NCBI RefSeq assembly: GCF_014837175.1
Contig: NZ_JACYFR010000002.1
Span: 248,001-312,000 of the forward strand
Reading direction: 5' to 3'
DNA from: Cellulomonas sp. JH27-2
Lineage (GTDB): Bacteria; Actinomycetota; Actinomycetes; Actinomycetales; Cellulomonadaceae
Length of the DNA: 64,000 nt
The notes under the pieces are model-generated. The model did not search any database, had not been told where the DNA came from, and saw only the letters and a program-made list of their open reading frames with translations. Shown here piece by piece: positions 18,369 to 26,656 of this stretch; the first letter of the stretch is position 1, and each line of letters opens with the position of its first letter. The translations under genes were made by a program, and so were the position numbers.

Positions 18369-19052
18369 ATGCGAACGTTTCTCGTCCCCGCCCCCGTCGG
18401 CAGGCGCTCCGCCCAGCTCGTCGTCGGTCTCGTGCTCTACACCCTCTCGATGGCGTTGCTCGTGCACGCCGACCTCGGCAACATGCCGTGGGACGTGCTG
18501 TCCCAGGGGATCGCCAGGCGCACGGGTGCGTCGTTCGGGACGGTGACGCTGGCGATCAGCGTGCTGGTGCTCGTCTGCTGGATCCCGCTGCGCCAGCGCC
18601 CCGGCGTGGGCACGGTGGCGAACGTCCTGGTCATCGGGTTCCTCGTCGACCCGCTCCTGGACCTGCTGGACCTGCTGCCGGACCTGCCGTGGGCAGCCCG
18701 TGCGGCGATGGCCGGTCTCGGGATCGTGATGAACGCGGTCGCGACGGGGCTCTACGTCGGTGCCCAGCTCGGACCGGGTCCCCGCGACGGGCTCATGACG
18801 GGGCTCGTGCGCCGCACCGGACGGCCGGTCGCGGTGGTCCGCACCACGATCGAGGTGCTCGTGGTGAGCGTCGGCTGGGCGCTCGGGGGCAGGCTCGGCA
18901 TCGCGACCGTCGTCTACGCGGTCTGCGTCGGTCCGCTCGTGCACCTGGTGCTGCCTCGCCTGACCATCGCCGTGCCAGACGCCGCGCCGGCGCGTGCGTC
19001 GGGGCGGGTCAGCGCCGGGGCGAGCTCTTCTCCGTCTCCCGCGGGTCGCTGA
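18369..19052 (+). CDS. YczE/YitT-like integral membrane protein
   Basis: A 227-residue membrane protein with about five or six helices: QLVVGLVLYTLSMALLVHAD, VTLAISVLVLVCWIPLR, NVLVIGFLVDPLLDLLD, AAMAGLGIVMNAVATGLYVG and others. The motifs LGNMPWDVLSQGIA and GPGPRDGLMTGL are typical of the YczE family. The role is unknown; the family occurs next to MocR regulators, which suggests transport or sensing linked to PLP or amino compounds. I chose the ATG at 18369; an ATG at 18333 falls inside the operator repeats and is unlikely. Its 3' end overlaps the convergent aldo-keto reductase gene by 44 bases. Confidence 0.85.
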   Translation: MRTFLVPAPVGRRSAQLVVGLVLYTLSMALLVHADLGNMPWDVLSQGIARRTGASFGTVTLAISVLVLVCWIPLRQRPGVGTVANVLVIGFLVDPLLDLLDLLPDLPWAARAAMAGLGIVMNAVATGLYVGAQLGPGPRDGLMTGLVRRTGRPVAVVRTTIEVLVVSVGWALGGRLGIATVVYAVCVGPLVHLVLPRLTIAVPDAAPARASGRVSAGASSSPSPAGR

Positions 19053-20016
19053 CGACGCTGTCACCGAGCACGTCGTCGATGCGGGCGAGCAGCTCGGTGG
19101 GGATCTCGACGCCGGAGGCCCGCACGTTCTCGGCGACCTGCTCCGGTCGCGACGCTCCGATGATCGCCGACGCGACGTTCGGGTTCTGCAGCACCCAGGC
19201 GACGGCGAGCTGGGCCATCGTCAGGCCCAGTTCGTCGGCGATCGGGCGCAGGTCCTGGACGCGCCGCAGCGTCTGCTCCTGCTCCAGGAAGCGGCTGATC
19301 ATCTGCGCGCCGCCCTTGCTGTCGGTGCCGCGCGACCCGGCCGGTGCGGCCTGACCGGGCAGGTACTTGCCCGTCAGGACCCCCTGGGCGACGGGGGACC
19401 AGACGATCTGCGAGAGCCCGAGCTCCGCGCTGGTCGGCACGACCTCGTCCTCGATGACGCGCCAGAGCATCGAGTACTGGGGCTGGTTCGAGATCAGCCG
19501 GAAGCCGAGGTCGGAGGCGAGCGCCTGGCCGTCGCGGATCTGCTCGGCAGTCCACTCGGAGACCCCCACGTACAGGGCCTTGCCCTGGCGGACGACGTGC
19601 GCGAACGCCTGCATCGTCTCCTCGAGCGGCGTCGCGTTGTCGTAGCGGTGCGCCTGGTAGAGGTCGACGTAGTCCGTGCCGAGCCGGGCCAACGAGCCGT
19701 CGATCGACTCGAGGACGTGCTTGCGCGACAGGCCCGAGTCGTTGGCGCCCTTCGGTCCCGTCGGCCAGTAGACCTTGGTGAAGATCTCCAGGCTCTGCCG
19801 GCGCTCGCCCTTCAGGGCAGCCCCCAGCACCGACTCGGCTGCTGTGTTGGCGTACGTGTCAGCGGTGTCGAAGGTGGTGATGCCCGCGTCCAGCGCTGCG
19901 CGGACGCAGGCCGTGGCCTGCTCGTTCTCCACCTGCGACCCGTGGGTCAACCAGTTGCCGTAGGTGATCTCCGTGATCTTGAGCCCGGAGCGGCCGAGGG
20001 TGCGGTAGGCGACCAT
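19009..20016 (-). CDS. Aldo/keto reductase (voltage-gated K+ channel beta-subunit type)
   Basis: A 335-residue NADPH-dependent TIM-barrel reductase. Catalytic residues are visible in order: Asp and Tyr in DTADTYANTAAE (about residues 50-61), Lys in IFTKVYWP and His in YQAHRYD. The C-terminal cofactor-binding segment is IIGASRPEQVAEN. The branch resembles YghZ/KCAB-type AKRs, which reduce aldehydes such as methylglyoxal. The substrate is not inferable. It stands between the YczE-like gene (overlapping tail to tail) and the DUF3043 gene 19 bases upstream on the same strand, so it may be the second gene of a short operon. Confidence 0.9.
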   Translation of the reverse strand: MVAYRTLGRSGLKITEITYGNWLTHGSQVENEQATACVRAALDAGITTFDTADTYANTAAESVLGAALKGERRQSLEIFTKVYWPTGPKGANDSGLSRKHVLESIDGSLARLGTDYVDLYQAHRYDNATPLEETMQAFAHVVRQGKALYVGVSEWTAEQIRDGQALASDLGFRLISNQPQYSMLWRVIEDEVVPTSAELGLSQIVWSPVAQGVLTGKYLPGQAAPAGSRGTDSKGGAQMISRFLEQEQTLRRVQDLRPIADELGLTMAQLAVAWVLQNPNVASAIIGASRPEQVAENVRASGVEIPTELLARIDDVLGDSVVSDPRETEKSSPRR

Positions 20017-20035
20017 CCCTCGACCTTACGTCGAC

Positions 20036-20629
20036 TCACTCCGGTTTGTAGCCGCGCTTGACCTGCGCCTTGGGCAGGCGGGTGGGGCGCAGCTGGAACG
20101 CGCGCATCTCGGTGTACATCACCAGGCCGCGGCCCAGGTTGTCCGCGCCGAACTTCGCGCGCAGGCGCTTGCGCAGGCCACGCCACAGGAGGAAGCCGTC
20201 GACGATCGCGAAGATCACGTAGGCGTACAGCACGACGATCGCGAGGGCGGCCAGGTTCGGCGCCGACGACGCCAAGCTGATCTGCAGCACGAGGAACACG
20301 GCCGCGACGGGGAGGAAGAACTCGGCGAGGTTGAACCGGCCGTCCACGTAGTCGCGGATGTACTTGCGGACCGGGCCGCGGTGGTTGGCCGGCATCGACT
20401 TCTCGTCGCCGGTCTGCATGGCGCGGTACTCGCGGTTGCGCGTGTCGCGCGCCGCACCCTTGCTCGCCTTCGTCGCGCCCTTGCGGTCGGTCGGGACCAG
20501 GGGGCGCTTGTTGAGAGCCTCGGACTCCTTGCGCTTGGGCGTCGGGCGCCCCTTGGGGGCGCCGGCGCCCGTGACCTCGCCGGACGTCTGGTCACCCGTC
20601 TCGCCCGAGGGCGTCGAGGCAGCGTTCAT
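20036..20629 (-). CDS. DUF3043 membrane protein
   Basis: A 197-residue protein with a long basic, disordered N-terminal half (residues 1-95, rich in Lys/Arg/Pro) and two transmembrane helices, FFLPVAAVFLVLQISLA and LAALAIVVLYAYVIFAIV, followed by a basic C-terminal tail. This is the DUF3043 architecture (Rv2206 in the M. tuberculosis order). Function unknown. The ATG at 20629 has AAGGA a few bases upstream; the open frame extends further, but it overlaps the divergent dipeptidase. It is likely cotranscribed with the downstream aldo-keto reductase gene. Confidence 0.85.
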   Translation of the reverse strand: MNAASTPSGETGDQTSGEVTGAGAPKGRPTPKRKESEALNKRPLVPTDRKGATKASKGAARDTRNREYRAMQTGDEKSMPANHRGPVRKYIRDYVDGRFNLAEFFLPVAAVFLVLQISLASSAPNLAALAIVVLYAYVIFAIVDGFLLWRGLRKRLRAKFGADNLGRGLVMYTEMRAFQLRPTRLPKAQVKRGYKPE

Positions 20630-20685
20630 GGGTTCCTTCTCCAGTCGAGGCACCCTGACAGGGTAGTCGAGTACGGTGGACGGTC

Positions 20686-22089
20686 GTGACGGACGAGCGA
20701 AGCACCACCCCTGCCAGCACCCCCGCCGACGACCGGACGAGCGAGCTGCGGGCTCGGGCCGCAAGCCTCTTCCCCGCGCTGCGGGCGGACCTCGAGCGGC
20801 TGGTGCGCATCCCCAGCGTCTCGAACGGCGAATTCGACCAGACGCACGTCGCGGCGGCCGCGGACGCCGTCGCGGAGCTGTTGCGCGGCGTGGGGATCGA
20901 CGACGTCCGGCTCACCTCGGCGACCACGGCGGACGGGCAGCGAAGCCGGCCCGCGGTGATCGCTCGTCGGCCCGCCCCTGCCGGGGCGCCGACCGTCCTG
21001 CTGTACGCGCACCTGGACGTCCAGCCTCCCGGCGAGGACGCCGACTGGGACACGCATCCGTTCGAGCCGACCGAGCGTGACGGCCGGCTCTACGGGCGCG
21101 GGGCGGCCGACGACAAGGCGGGGATCGTCGCGCACCTGGGCGCGCTGCGCGTCCTGGCCGACGACCTCGGGGTGGGTGTCACCGTCTTCGTCGAGGGCGA
21201 GGAGGAGATCGGTTCGCCGACGTTCGTCGACTTCCTGCACGCCCACCGCGACGAGCTCGCGGCCGACGTCATCGTGGTCGCGGACTCCGCCAACTGGGCC
21301 GTCGGGACCCCGGCGCTGACGACGTCGCTGCGCGGGCTCGTCGACTGCGAGGTCGAGGTCGCGGTCGTCGACCACGCCATCCACTCCGGCATGTTCGGCG
21401 GCGCCGTGCTCGACGCGCCGACGCTGCTGGCCCGGCTGATCGCGACGTTGCACGACGACGCGGGCGACGTGGCCGTCGCCGGTCTGGTGCGCGCGCCCGA
21501 CCCGGCCGTGGACTACGACGAGGCCGCGTTCCGCGCCGATGCGGGCGTCCTGGACGGCGTCCCGCTCGCCGGGACCGGGCCCATCACCGCGCGGCTGTGG
21601 ACACGGCCGGCCATCAGCGTGATCGGGTTCGACGCCCCGCGCGTGGCGAGCGCCTCCAACACCATCACCCCCCGCGCGACGGCCAAGCTCTCCGTCCGCA
21701 TCGCGCCCGGCCAGGACCCCGCGGCGGCGATGGCCGCGCTGCGCACCCACCTCGAGGAGCACGCACCCCTCGGTGCGCGCGTGACCATGCACGAGGGTGA
21801 CCAGGGCAAGCCGTTCCAGGCTCCGGGGGACTCGGACGCGATGCAGGCCGCACGCTGGGCGTTCGGTCAGGCGTGGGGGACGGACCCGGTCGACGTCGGC
21901 ATCGGCGGGTCGATCCCCTTCATCGCGGACCTGCTCGAGGTGTACCCGTCGGCGTCGATCCTCGTGACGGGCGTCGAGGACCCCGACAGCCGGGCGCACG
22001 GCGCCAACGAGTCGGTGCACCTGGGCGAGCTGGAGAAGGTCGTCCTCGCGGAGGCCCTGATGCTGGAGCGGTTGGCCGGCGGGAGGTAG
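20686..22089 (+). CDS. M20-family dipeptidase/metallopeptidase
   Basis: A 467-residue zinc peptidase. The metal-binding motif HLDVQPP (about residue 107), the bridging aspartate in GRGAADDKAG (about 140), the catalytic EGEEEIGS (about 175) and a dimerisation domain with AVVDHAIHSGMFGG are present. Known relatives cleave dipeptides or remove N-acyl groups. The start is a GTG at 20686 (MTDERSTTPASTPADD). It is divergent from DUF3043 with 56 bases between, and converges with the thioesterase gene, where a small GC-rich inverted repeat (22099-22120) spans the thioesterase stop codon. Confidence 0.9.
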   Translation: MTDERSTTPASTPADDRTSELRARAASLFPALRADLERLVRIPSVSNGEFDQTHVAAAADAVAELLRGVGIDDVRLTSATTADGQRSRPAVIARRPAPAGAPTVLLYAHLDVQPPGEDADWDTHPFEPTERDGRLYGRGAADDKAGIVAHLGALRVLADDLGVGVTVFVEGEEEIGSPTFVDFLHAHRDELAADVIVVADSANWAVGTPALTTSLRGLVDCEVEVAVVDHAIHSGMFGGAVLDAPTLLARLIATLHDDAGDVAVAGLVRAPDPAVDYDEAAFRADAGVLDGVPLAGTGPITARLWTRPAISVIGFDAPRVASASNTITPRATAKLSVRIAPGQDPAAAMAALRTHLEEHAPLGARVTMHEGDQGKPFQAPGDSDAMQAARWAFGQAWGTDPVDVGIGGSIPFIADLLEVYPSASILVTGVEDPDSRAHGANESVHLGELEKVVLAEALMLERLAGGR

Positions 22090-22107
22090 GGCGTCAGACC
22101 CCAGAGG

Positions 22108-22656
22108 TCAGACCTCGGGGCGCTGGGCGACGTCGACGGCGCGAGCCCACGCCTGCACGTCGTCGGGCAGCGCGGGGCTCTGCACCGGTGCACCGCTCAG
22201 CAGCGCGACGACGTCGGGCGCGGGGACGCGCTCGCCCGTGCGGCTCAGGAAGCGGCCGGCGATCACGGCACGCGCGACGTGCTCGTCGCCGCGCTTCGTC
22301 GGCCGCGAGAACGACTGCTCGAGGTAGACGACCCGCTCGTCCCAGCCCAGCACCCGCGTGGTGAGCTCGAAGCGCTGACCCAGCGTCAGCGAGCGTCGGT
22401 ACTTGATGGTCTGCGCGGCCACCACGGGGTACCAGCCCTTGTCGTTGAGCGCACCGAACGCGCCCAGGTCCGCGAGGAAGTTGCTCCGGCCCACGTCGCA
22501 GCACTGCAGGTAGACGCCGTTGTTCACGTGGCGGTAGAGGTCCAGGTCGGTGGGCCAGACCCGCATCCGCGTCACGGACGCGTCGAACATCCGCTGGCCG
22601 GGGACGGCCTTGCGCGGGCGGAACGTGGCGAGGGCGAGCTGCACGGTGCGGGTCAC
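22108..22656 (-). CDS. Acyl-CoA thioesterase (hotdog fold, 4HBT)
   Basis: A 182-residue hotdog-fold thioesterase. The characteristic segment is RVWPTDLDLYRHVNNGVYLQ (about residues 32-51), where Asp and the H-x-N-N-x-x-Y pattern form the active site. An extended beta-sheet region follows (KYRRSLTLGQRFELTTRVLG). It probably hydrolyses medium- or long-chain acyl-CoA in the cytosol. The ATG is at 22656. The gene is last in the run nadA-pfpI-ABM-thioesterase, yet a 12-bp palindrome, TACTCGTGAGTA, lies 11 bases upstream of its start, inside the 3' end of the ABM gene. The same palindrome type precedes fadD at 45604-45615, suggesting separate control by a fatty-acid regulator. Confidence 0.88.
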   Translation of the reverse strand: MTRTVQLALATFRPRKAVPGQRMFDASVTRMRVWPTDLDLYRHVNNGVYLQCCDVGRSNFLADLGAFGALNDKGWYPVVAAQTIKYRRSLTLGQRFELTTRVLGWDERVVYLEQSFSRPTKRGDEHVARAVIAGRFLSRTGERVPAPDVVALLSGAPVQSPALPDDVQAWARAVDVAQRPEV

Positions 22657-22665
22657 GGCGCGATG

Positions 22666-22980
22666 TTACTCGTGAGTAGCTACGAAGTGCTCGACGATCG
22701 GGAAGGGGTCGTAGAACTGGTGCAGCAGGCTCCGCCAGCGTTCGTAGTCGGCCGACCCGCGGAATCCCACCTCGTGCGCCTCGACCGAGTCCCAGCCCAC
22801 GAGCAACAGGTAGGTGTCGGGTCGTTCCACGCAGCGGGACACGCGCGCCCCGTGGCAGCCCGGCACGGCGCGGATGATCGGCAGCGCCTGCGCCATCGCC
22901 CGCTCGAACGCGGCGGACGTCCCGGGACGTACGGGGAGCAGGGCGTGCTCCAGCACGGGAGCGGCCAGCAGGTCACCCAT
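22666..22980 (-). CDS. Antibiotic biosynthesis monooxygenase (ABM)-domain protein
   Basis: A 104-residue ferredoxin-like-fold protein. The pattern AFERAMAQALPIIRAVPGCHGARVSRCVERPDTYLLLV matches the ABM family in outline, with LVGWDSVEAHEVGFRGS as the usual middle part and a C-terminal helix HQFYDPFPIVEHF. Members include small monooxygenases and stress proteins; no heme ligand is evident. The ATG at 22980 overlaps the stop of the DJ-1/PfpI gene (TGATG), so the two are translationally coupled. The 3' end carries the thioesterase operator candidate. Confidence 0.82.
   Translation of the reverse strand: MGDLLAAPVLEHALLPVRPGTSAAFERAMAQALPIIRAVPGCHGARVSRCVERPDTYLLLVGWDSVEAHEVGFRGSADYERWRSLLHQFYDPFPIVEHFVATHE
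22667..22678. promoter_or_regulatory. Palindromic operator candidate before the thioesterase gene
   Basis: TACTC-GT-GAGTA is a perfect inverted repeat with a two-base centre, overlapping the last codons and stop of the ABM gene and ending just upstream of the thioesterase start. The only other perfect copy I see is in front of fadD. A TetR-type dimer is a plausible binder; this is inference. Confidence 0.5.
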
Positions 22981-23579
22981 CAGACCGGGGGAGCCGGGTC
23001 GTACTGGATCCCACGCCTGACCTCGCGGGCCGCCGCCACGGACTCGAGGCGCGAGACCAGGTGCAGCGCCATGTCGATGCCCGCCGACACGCCGGCCGAC
23101 GTCACGACGTCTCCGTCGTCGACGAACCGTGCCTCGTCGTCGGCGAGGACGCTCGGGTCGTACGCGGCGAGCTCGTCGAACGCGCTCCAGTGCGTCGTCG
23201 CCGGCCGTCCCGCGAGCAGACCCGCGGCCGCGTAGACGAGCGAACCCGTGCACACGCTGGTCATGAGCGGCGTCGACGCCCGCATCCCGCGCACCCACTC
23301 GAGGTGCTCGGTGTCGGCCGTCAACGGACGGGTGCCGCGGCCGCCCGGGTAGACGAGCACGTGCAGCGGCCCGACGTCCGCGGCGGAGTGGTCAGGGACG
23401 AGGCAGAGGCCCTTGGCGCACCGGACGCCGCCGCCGTCCGCCGAGAACGTGACGACCTCCGGGTGCAGAGCCGAGTGCTGCGCCCAGTACGCGAGCACCT
23501 CGTAGGGGCCGACGACGTCGAGCTCCTCGGCCCCGTCGAAGACGAAGACGCCGACGCGCAGCGCGCTGCCCGTGCTCAT
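22980..23579 (-). CDS. DJ-1/PfpI-family protein
   Basis: A 199-residue class I glutamine-amidotransferase-like protein. The nucleophile elbow is in LMTSVCTGSLVYAAAG (Cys110), followed by GRPATTHWSAFDEL, and the conserved acidic residue sits in FDGAEELDVVGPYE near the N-terminus. This combination is that of the DJ-1/PfpI proteins related to isonitrile hydratase and GATase1-type AraC regulators without the DNA-binding domain. The reaction is uncertain: amidase, hydratase or glyoxalase activities are known in the family. It lies 19 bases downstream of nadA and overlaps the ABM gene. Confidence 0.88.
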   Translation of the reverse strand: MSTGSALRVGVFVFDGAEELDVVGPYEVLAYWAQHSALHPEVVTFSADGGGVRCAKGLCLVPDHSAADVGPLHVLVYPGGRGTRPLTADTEHLEWVRGMRASTPLMTSVCTGSLVYAAAGLLAGRPATTHWSAFDELAAYDPSVLADDEARFVDDGDVVTSAGVSAGIDMALHLVSRLESVAAAREVRRGIQYDPAPPV

Positions 23580-23598
23580 CGCTCGCTCGTGCGCACGG

Positions 23599-24801
23599 TC
23601 AGTACCCCGGCAGGGCGAGCATCTGGTCGAGGGCCACGCGCGCCCAGTGGGCGTCGTCCTCGTCCACCACGATGCGGTTGACGGTCTGCCCGGCCAGCAG
23701 CTGTTCCATGGCCCAGACCAGGTGGGGCAGGTCGATGCGGTTCATCGTCGAGCAGAAGCACACCGTCGAGTCCAGGTAGTGGATCTGCTTGTCCGGGTGC
23801 GCGGCGGCGAGGCGTCGCACCAGGTTGAGCTCCGTGCCGATGGCCCACGTCGAACCGGCGGGGGCCGCGTCGAGCGCCTTGATGATGTACTCCGTCGAGC
23901 CGACCATGTCGGCCGCGGTGACGACCTCGTGCTTGCACTCCGGGTGGACCAGGACGGTCACGCCGGGTGCGGCGGCACGGATGTCGCTCACGTTGCGGGC
24001 AGAGAAGCGACCGTGCACCGAGCAGTGCCCGCGCCACAGGATCATGCGAGCCGCCTCGAGCTCGGCCTTCGTCAGCCCGCCGCCGGGCTTGCGCGGGTCG
24101 AAGACCACGCAGTCGTCGAGGGAGAGCCCCAGCTCGAGCACCGCGGTGTTGCGGCCCAGGTGCTGGTCGGGCATGAACAGGACCTTGCCGGTGCCCTCGA
24201 CGCCGCCCACCTGGTCGAAGGCCCACCGCAGCGCGACGTGCGCGTTCGACGACGTGCAGATGGTGCCGCCGTGGCGACCCGTGAACGCCTTGATCGCCGC
24301 CGTCGAGTTCATGTACGTCACCGGCACGGTCTGCTCGGCCACGCCCGCGTCGACGAGCACGTCCCACGCGTCCTCCACCTGGTCGATCGCGGCCATGTCG
24401 GCCATCGAGCAACCGGCGGCCAGATCGGGCAGGACCACCTGCTGCGTGTCCGACGTGAGGATGTCGGCGGACTCGGCCATGAAGTGCACGCCGCAGAAGA
24501 TGACGAACTCGGCCTCGGGCCGCGCCGCCGCCTCGCGCGCGAGCTTGAACGAGTCGCCCGTGACGTCGGCGAACGCGATGACCTCGTCACGCTGGTAGTG
24601 GTGGCCCAGCACGAACGCGCGGTCGCCGAGCGCGGCGCGCGCGACGCGGGCCCGCTCCACCAGGTCGGGGTCGCTCGCGGCGGGCAGGCCGCCGACGCAC
24701 TCGACGCCGCGCTCCGAGGCGAGGTCGACGCCGCGGCCCAGCAGCAGCAGGGCGGACGGGGCGGGCTCGGCGAACGAGGGGGCGGAGGTCGCAAGGCTCA
24801 C
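23599..24801 (-). CDS. nadA: Quinolinate synthase
   Basis: [4Fe-4S] enzyme that condenses iminoaspartate with dihydroxyacetone phosphate to quinolinate in de novo NAD synthesis. The three cluster cysteines are in IFCGVHFMAES (Cys103), HPECKHEV and DSTVCFCSTMN. GHHYQRDEV near residue 67 is the family's N-terminal signature. The 400-residue length fits the actinobacterial form. The GTG at 24801 gives a short N-terminal extension; upstream frame is antisense to glycerate kinase. nadB and nadC are not adjacent, unlike the common nadABC operon; the gene instead leads PfpI, ABM and thioesterase genes. Confidence 0.96.
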   Translation of the reverse strand: MSLATSAPSFAEPAPSALLLLGRGVDLASERGVECVGGLPAASDPDLVERARVARAALGDRAFVLGHHYQRDEVIAFADVTGDSFKLAREAAARPEAEFVIFCGVHFMAESADILTSDTQQVVLPDLAAGCSMADMAAIDQVEDAWDVLVDAGVAEQTVPVTYMNSTAAIKAFTGRHGGTICTSSNAHVALRWAFDQVGGVEGTGKVLFMPDQHLGRNTAVLELGLSLDDCVVFDPRKPGGGLTKAELEAARMILWRGHCSVHGRFSARNVSDIRAAAPGVTVLVHPECKHEVVTAADMVGSTEYIIKALDAAPAGSTWAIGTELNLVRRLAAAHPDKQIHYLDSTVCFCSTMNRIDLPHLVWAMEQLLAGQTVNRIVVDEDDAHWARVALDQMLALPGY

Positions 24802-24892
24802 GCCGCGATCTTCCCACACGGGTGGCGACGCGCCACGGGCGACGTGGTGCCGGCGCGAGTGGTGCACGTCACGTCGCGCGACCCGTGCCACG

Positions 24893-26077
24893 ATGCCGGG
24901 CGTGGATGTCCTCGTCGCCCCCGACTCGTTCGGCTCCGCCCTCAGCGCCCGGCAGGCTGCGGACGCGATCGCCGCCGGCTGGCGTCGCGGCGCGCCGCAC
25001 GACGACGTGCGCACGCTGCCCATGTCGGACGGAGGGCCGGGATTCGTCGAGGCCCTGCACGCGAGCCTCGGTGGGTCCCTCGAGGCCGTCACGGTCACCG
25101 GCCCGCTCGGCGACCCCGTGCCCGCGGTCGTGCTGCGCGTCGACGACGAGCGCGGACCCACCGCGTACGTCGAGTCCGCCCAGGCGATCGGGCTGCCGCT
25201 GGTCCCCGTCGACCGGCGCGACCCGACGCGCACCACGACCCGTGGCGTGGGGGAGCTCGTCGCCGCGGCGGTCGAGGGCGGGGCGCGCCGTGTCGTCGTC
25301 GGGCTCGGCGGTTCGGCGACCAACGACGCGGGCGCCGGCGCGCTCGTCGGGCTGGGGCTCGCGGACCCGACCGGGCTGCTCGGCTCCGGCGGGGGCGGCA
25401 TCGGGGGCCTGAGCGCACCGGACCTCGCTGGGCTCGTCGCGCTGCGCGAACGGTGGGTGCGCACCGAGATCGTCGTCGCGACCGACGTCGACGTCCCCCT
25501 GCTCGGTCTGCAGGGCGCGAGCGCGGGCTTCGCGCCGCAGAAGGGCGCGAGCCCCGAGCAGACGCAGCAGCTCGAGCGCGCGCTCGGTGCGTTCGCGCAC
25601 GCGGCGGCCGACGTCCTGGGGGCCGTGCTGCGGCCCGATCTGCTCACCGGCGGGTCGACCGGTTCGCGACGACTGCTCACGGCCGCGGGCGCCGGGGCCG
25701 CGGGTGGCCTGGGGTTCGGCCTGTCGCTCGTCGGCGCGCGACTGGTCCCGGGTGCGTCGCTCGTGGCCGCCGCGACCGGCCTCGACGCGGCGCTGCGGGA
25801 CGTGGACGTCGTCGTGACGGGCGAGGGGCGCTTCGACTGGCAGTCGCTGCACGGCAAGGTGACGACGTCCGTGGCGGAGCGGGCGCTGCGGCACGCCGTC
25901 CCGGCCGTCGTGATCGCCGGCGAGGTGCTGGTGGGGCGTCGCGAGCTCTCGTCGGCGGGCATCGCGGCTGCGTACGCTGTGGCGGACGCGCCCGACGAGG
26001 TCGCCGCCGCGATCGCCGACGCACAGGGCTCGCTGGAGCGGCGGGCCGAGCGCGTCGCCCGGACCTGGTCGCGCTGA
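24893..26077 (+). CDS. Glycerate 2-kinase (GlxK family)
   Basis: A 394-residue type I glycerate kinase (PF02595). The N-terminal VLVAPDSFGSALSARQAADA, the LPMSDGGPGFVEAL motif, the GLGGSATNDAGAGAL loop and the VVTGEGRFDWQSLHGKV segment with the catalytic aspartate region are all present. It phosphorylates glycerate to 2-phosphoglycerate, linking glyoxylate or serine breakdown to glycolysis. The ATG at 24893 is used; a GTG three codons later is possible. The counterpart in the M. tuberculosis order is Rv2205c. It precedes the Fe-S carrier gene by 179 bases. Confidence 0.93.
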   Translation: MPGVDVLVAPDSFGSALSARQAADAIAAGWRRGAPHDDVRTLPMSDGGPGFVEALHASLGGSLEAVTVTGPLGDPVPAVVLRVDDERGPTAYVESAQAIGLPLVPVDRRDPTRTTTRGVGELVAAAVEGGARRVVVGLGGSATNDAGAGALVGLGLADPTGLLGSGGGGIGGLSAPDLAGLVALRERWVRTEIVVATDVDVPLLGLQGASAGFAPQKGASPEQTQQLERALGAFAHAAADVLGAVLRPDLLTGGSTGSRRLLTAAGAGAAGGLGFGLSLVGARLVPGASLVAAATGLDAALRDVDVVVTGEGRFDWQSLHGKVTTSVAERALRHAVPAVVIAGEVLVGRRELSSAGIAAAYAVADAPDEVAAAIADAQGSLERRAERVARTWSR

Positions 26078-26256
26078 GGCCCCGACGCGCTGTGGTGGAC
26101 GTCATCCTCTGACACCACGGCGGCGGCGTACGCTGAACGTGCATCGCAGGGCCGGGAACAATTGCGCGTGCGCGTCGGTTGCCGGTCTTTGGAGCGGGAG
26201 TCGCGGCACGCGGGTCCGCCCGGGAAGCACAGACCGCCAGCATCCAGGAGAGATCA

Positions 26257-26607
26257 ATGAGCGAGACCACCGAGACCGCGACGCACGGCGTCCTTCTCAC
26301 CGACTTCGCCGCGGACAAGGTGCGCAGCCTGCTGGAGCAGGAGGGTCGCGACGACCTTCGTCTGCGCGTGGCCGTGCAGCCCGGCGGCTGCTCGGGCCTC
26401 ATCTACCAGCTCTACTTCGACGAGCGCTACCTCGACGGCGACGTCACCAAGGACTTCGGCGGCGTGGAGGTCATCGTCGACCGCATGAGCGTCCCGTACC
26501 TGGACGGCGCGACCATCGACTTCGCCGACACGATCGAGAAGCAGGGCTTCACGATCGACAACCCCAACGCGGGCAGCGCCTGCGCGTGCGGCGGCTCCTT
26601 CAGCTGA
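26257..26607 (+). CDS. erpA: A-type iron-sulfur cluster insertion protein
   Basis: A 116-residue ErpA/HesB-type carrier that receives Fe-S clusters from the SUF machinery and passes them to target proteins. The three cluster cysteines are conserved: Cys45 in QPGGCSGLIY and Cys109/Cys111 in SACACGGSF. The ATG at 26257 has a near-ideal ribosome site (AGGAG, six to seven bases away). The equivalent in M. tuberculosis is Rv2204c. It ends against the convergent tusA gene with a shared hairpin. Nearby Fe-S enzymes in this window (LipA, NadA, QcrA) are plausible clients. The upstream 179 bases contain no other gene. Confidence 0.94.
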   Translation: MSETTETATHGVLLTDFAADKVRSLLEQEGRDDLRLRVAVQPGGCSGLIYQLYFDERYLDGDVTKDFGGVEVIVDRMSVPYLDGATIDFADTIEKQGFTIDNPNAGSACACGGSFS

Positions 26608-26622
26608 CCACGTCGGCACGAG

Positions 26623-26656
26623 AGGCCCGGCCCACCCTCACGGGGCGGCCGGGCCT
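26623..26656. terminator. Hairpin between erpA and tusA
   Basis: AGGCCCGGCC (26623-26632) pairs with GGCCGGGCCT (26647-26656) over a 14-base loop that contains the tusA stop codon. It follows erpA on the plus strand and can also form at the 3' end of the tusA mRNA. Confidence 0.7.
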
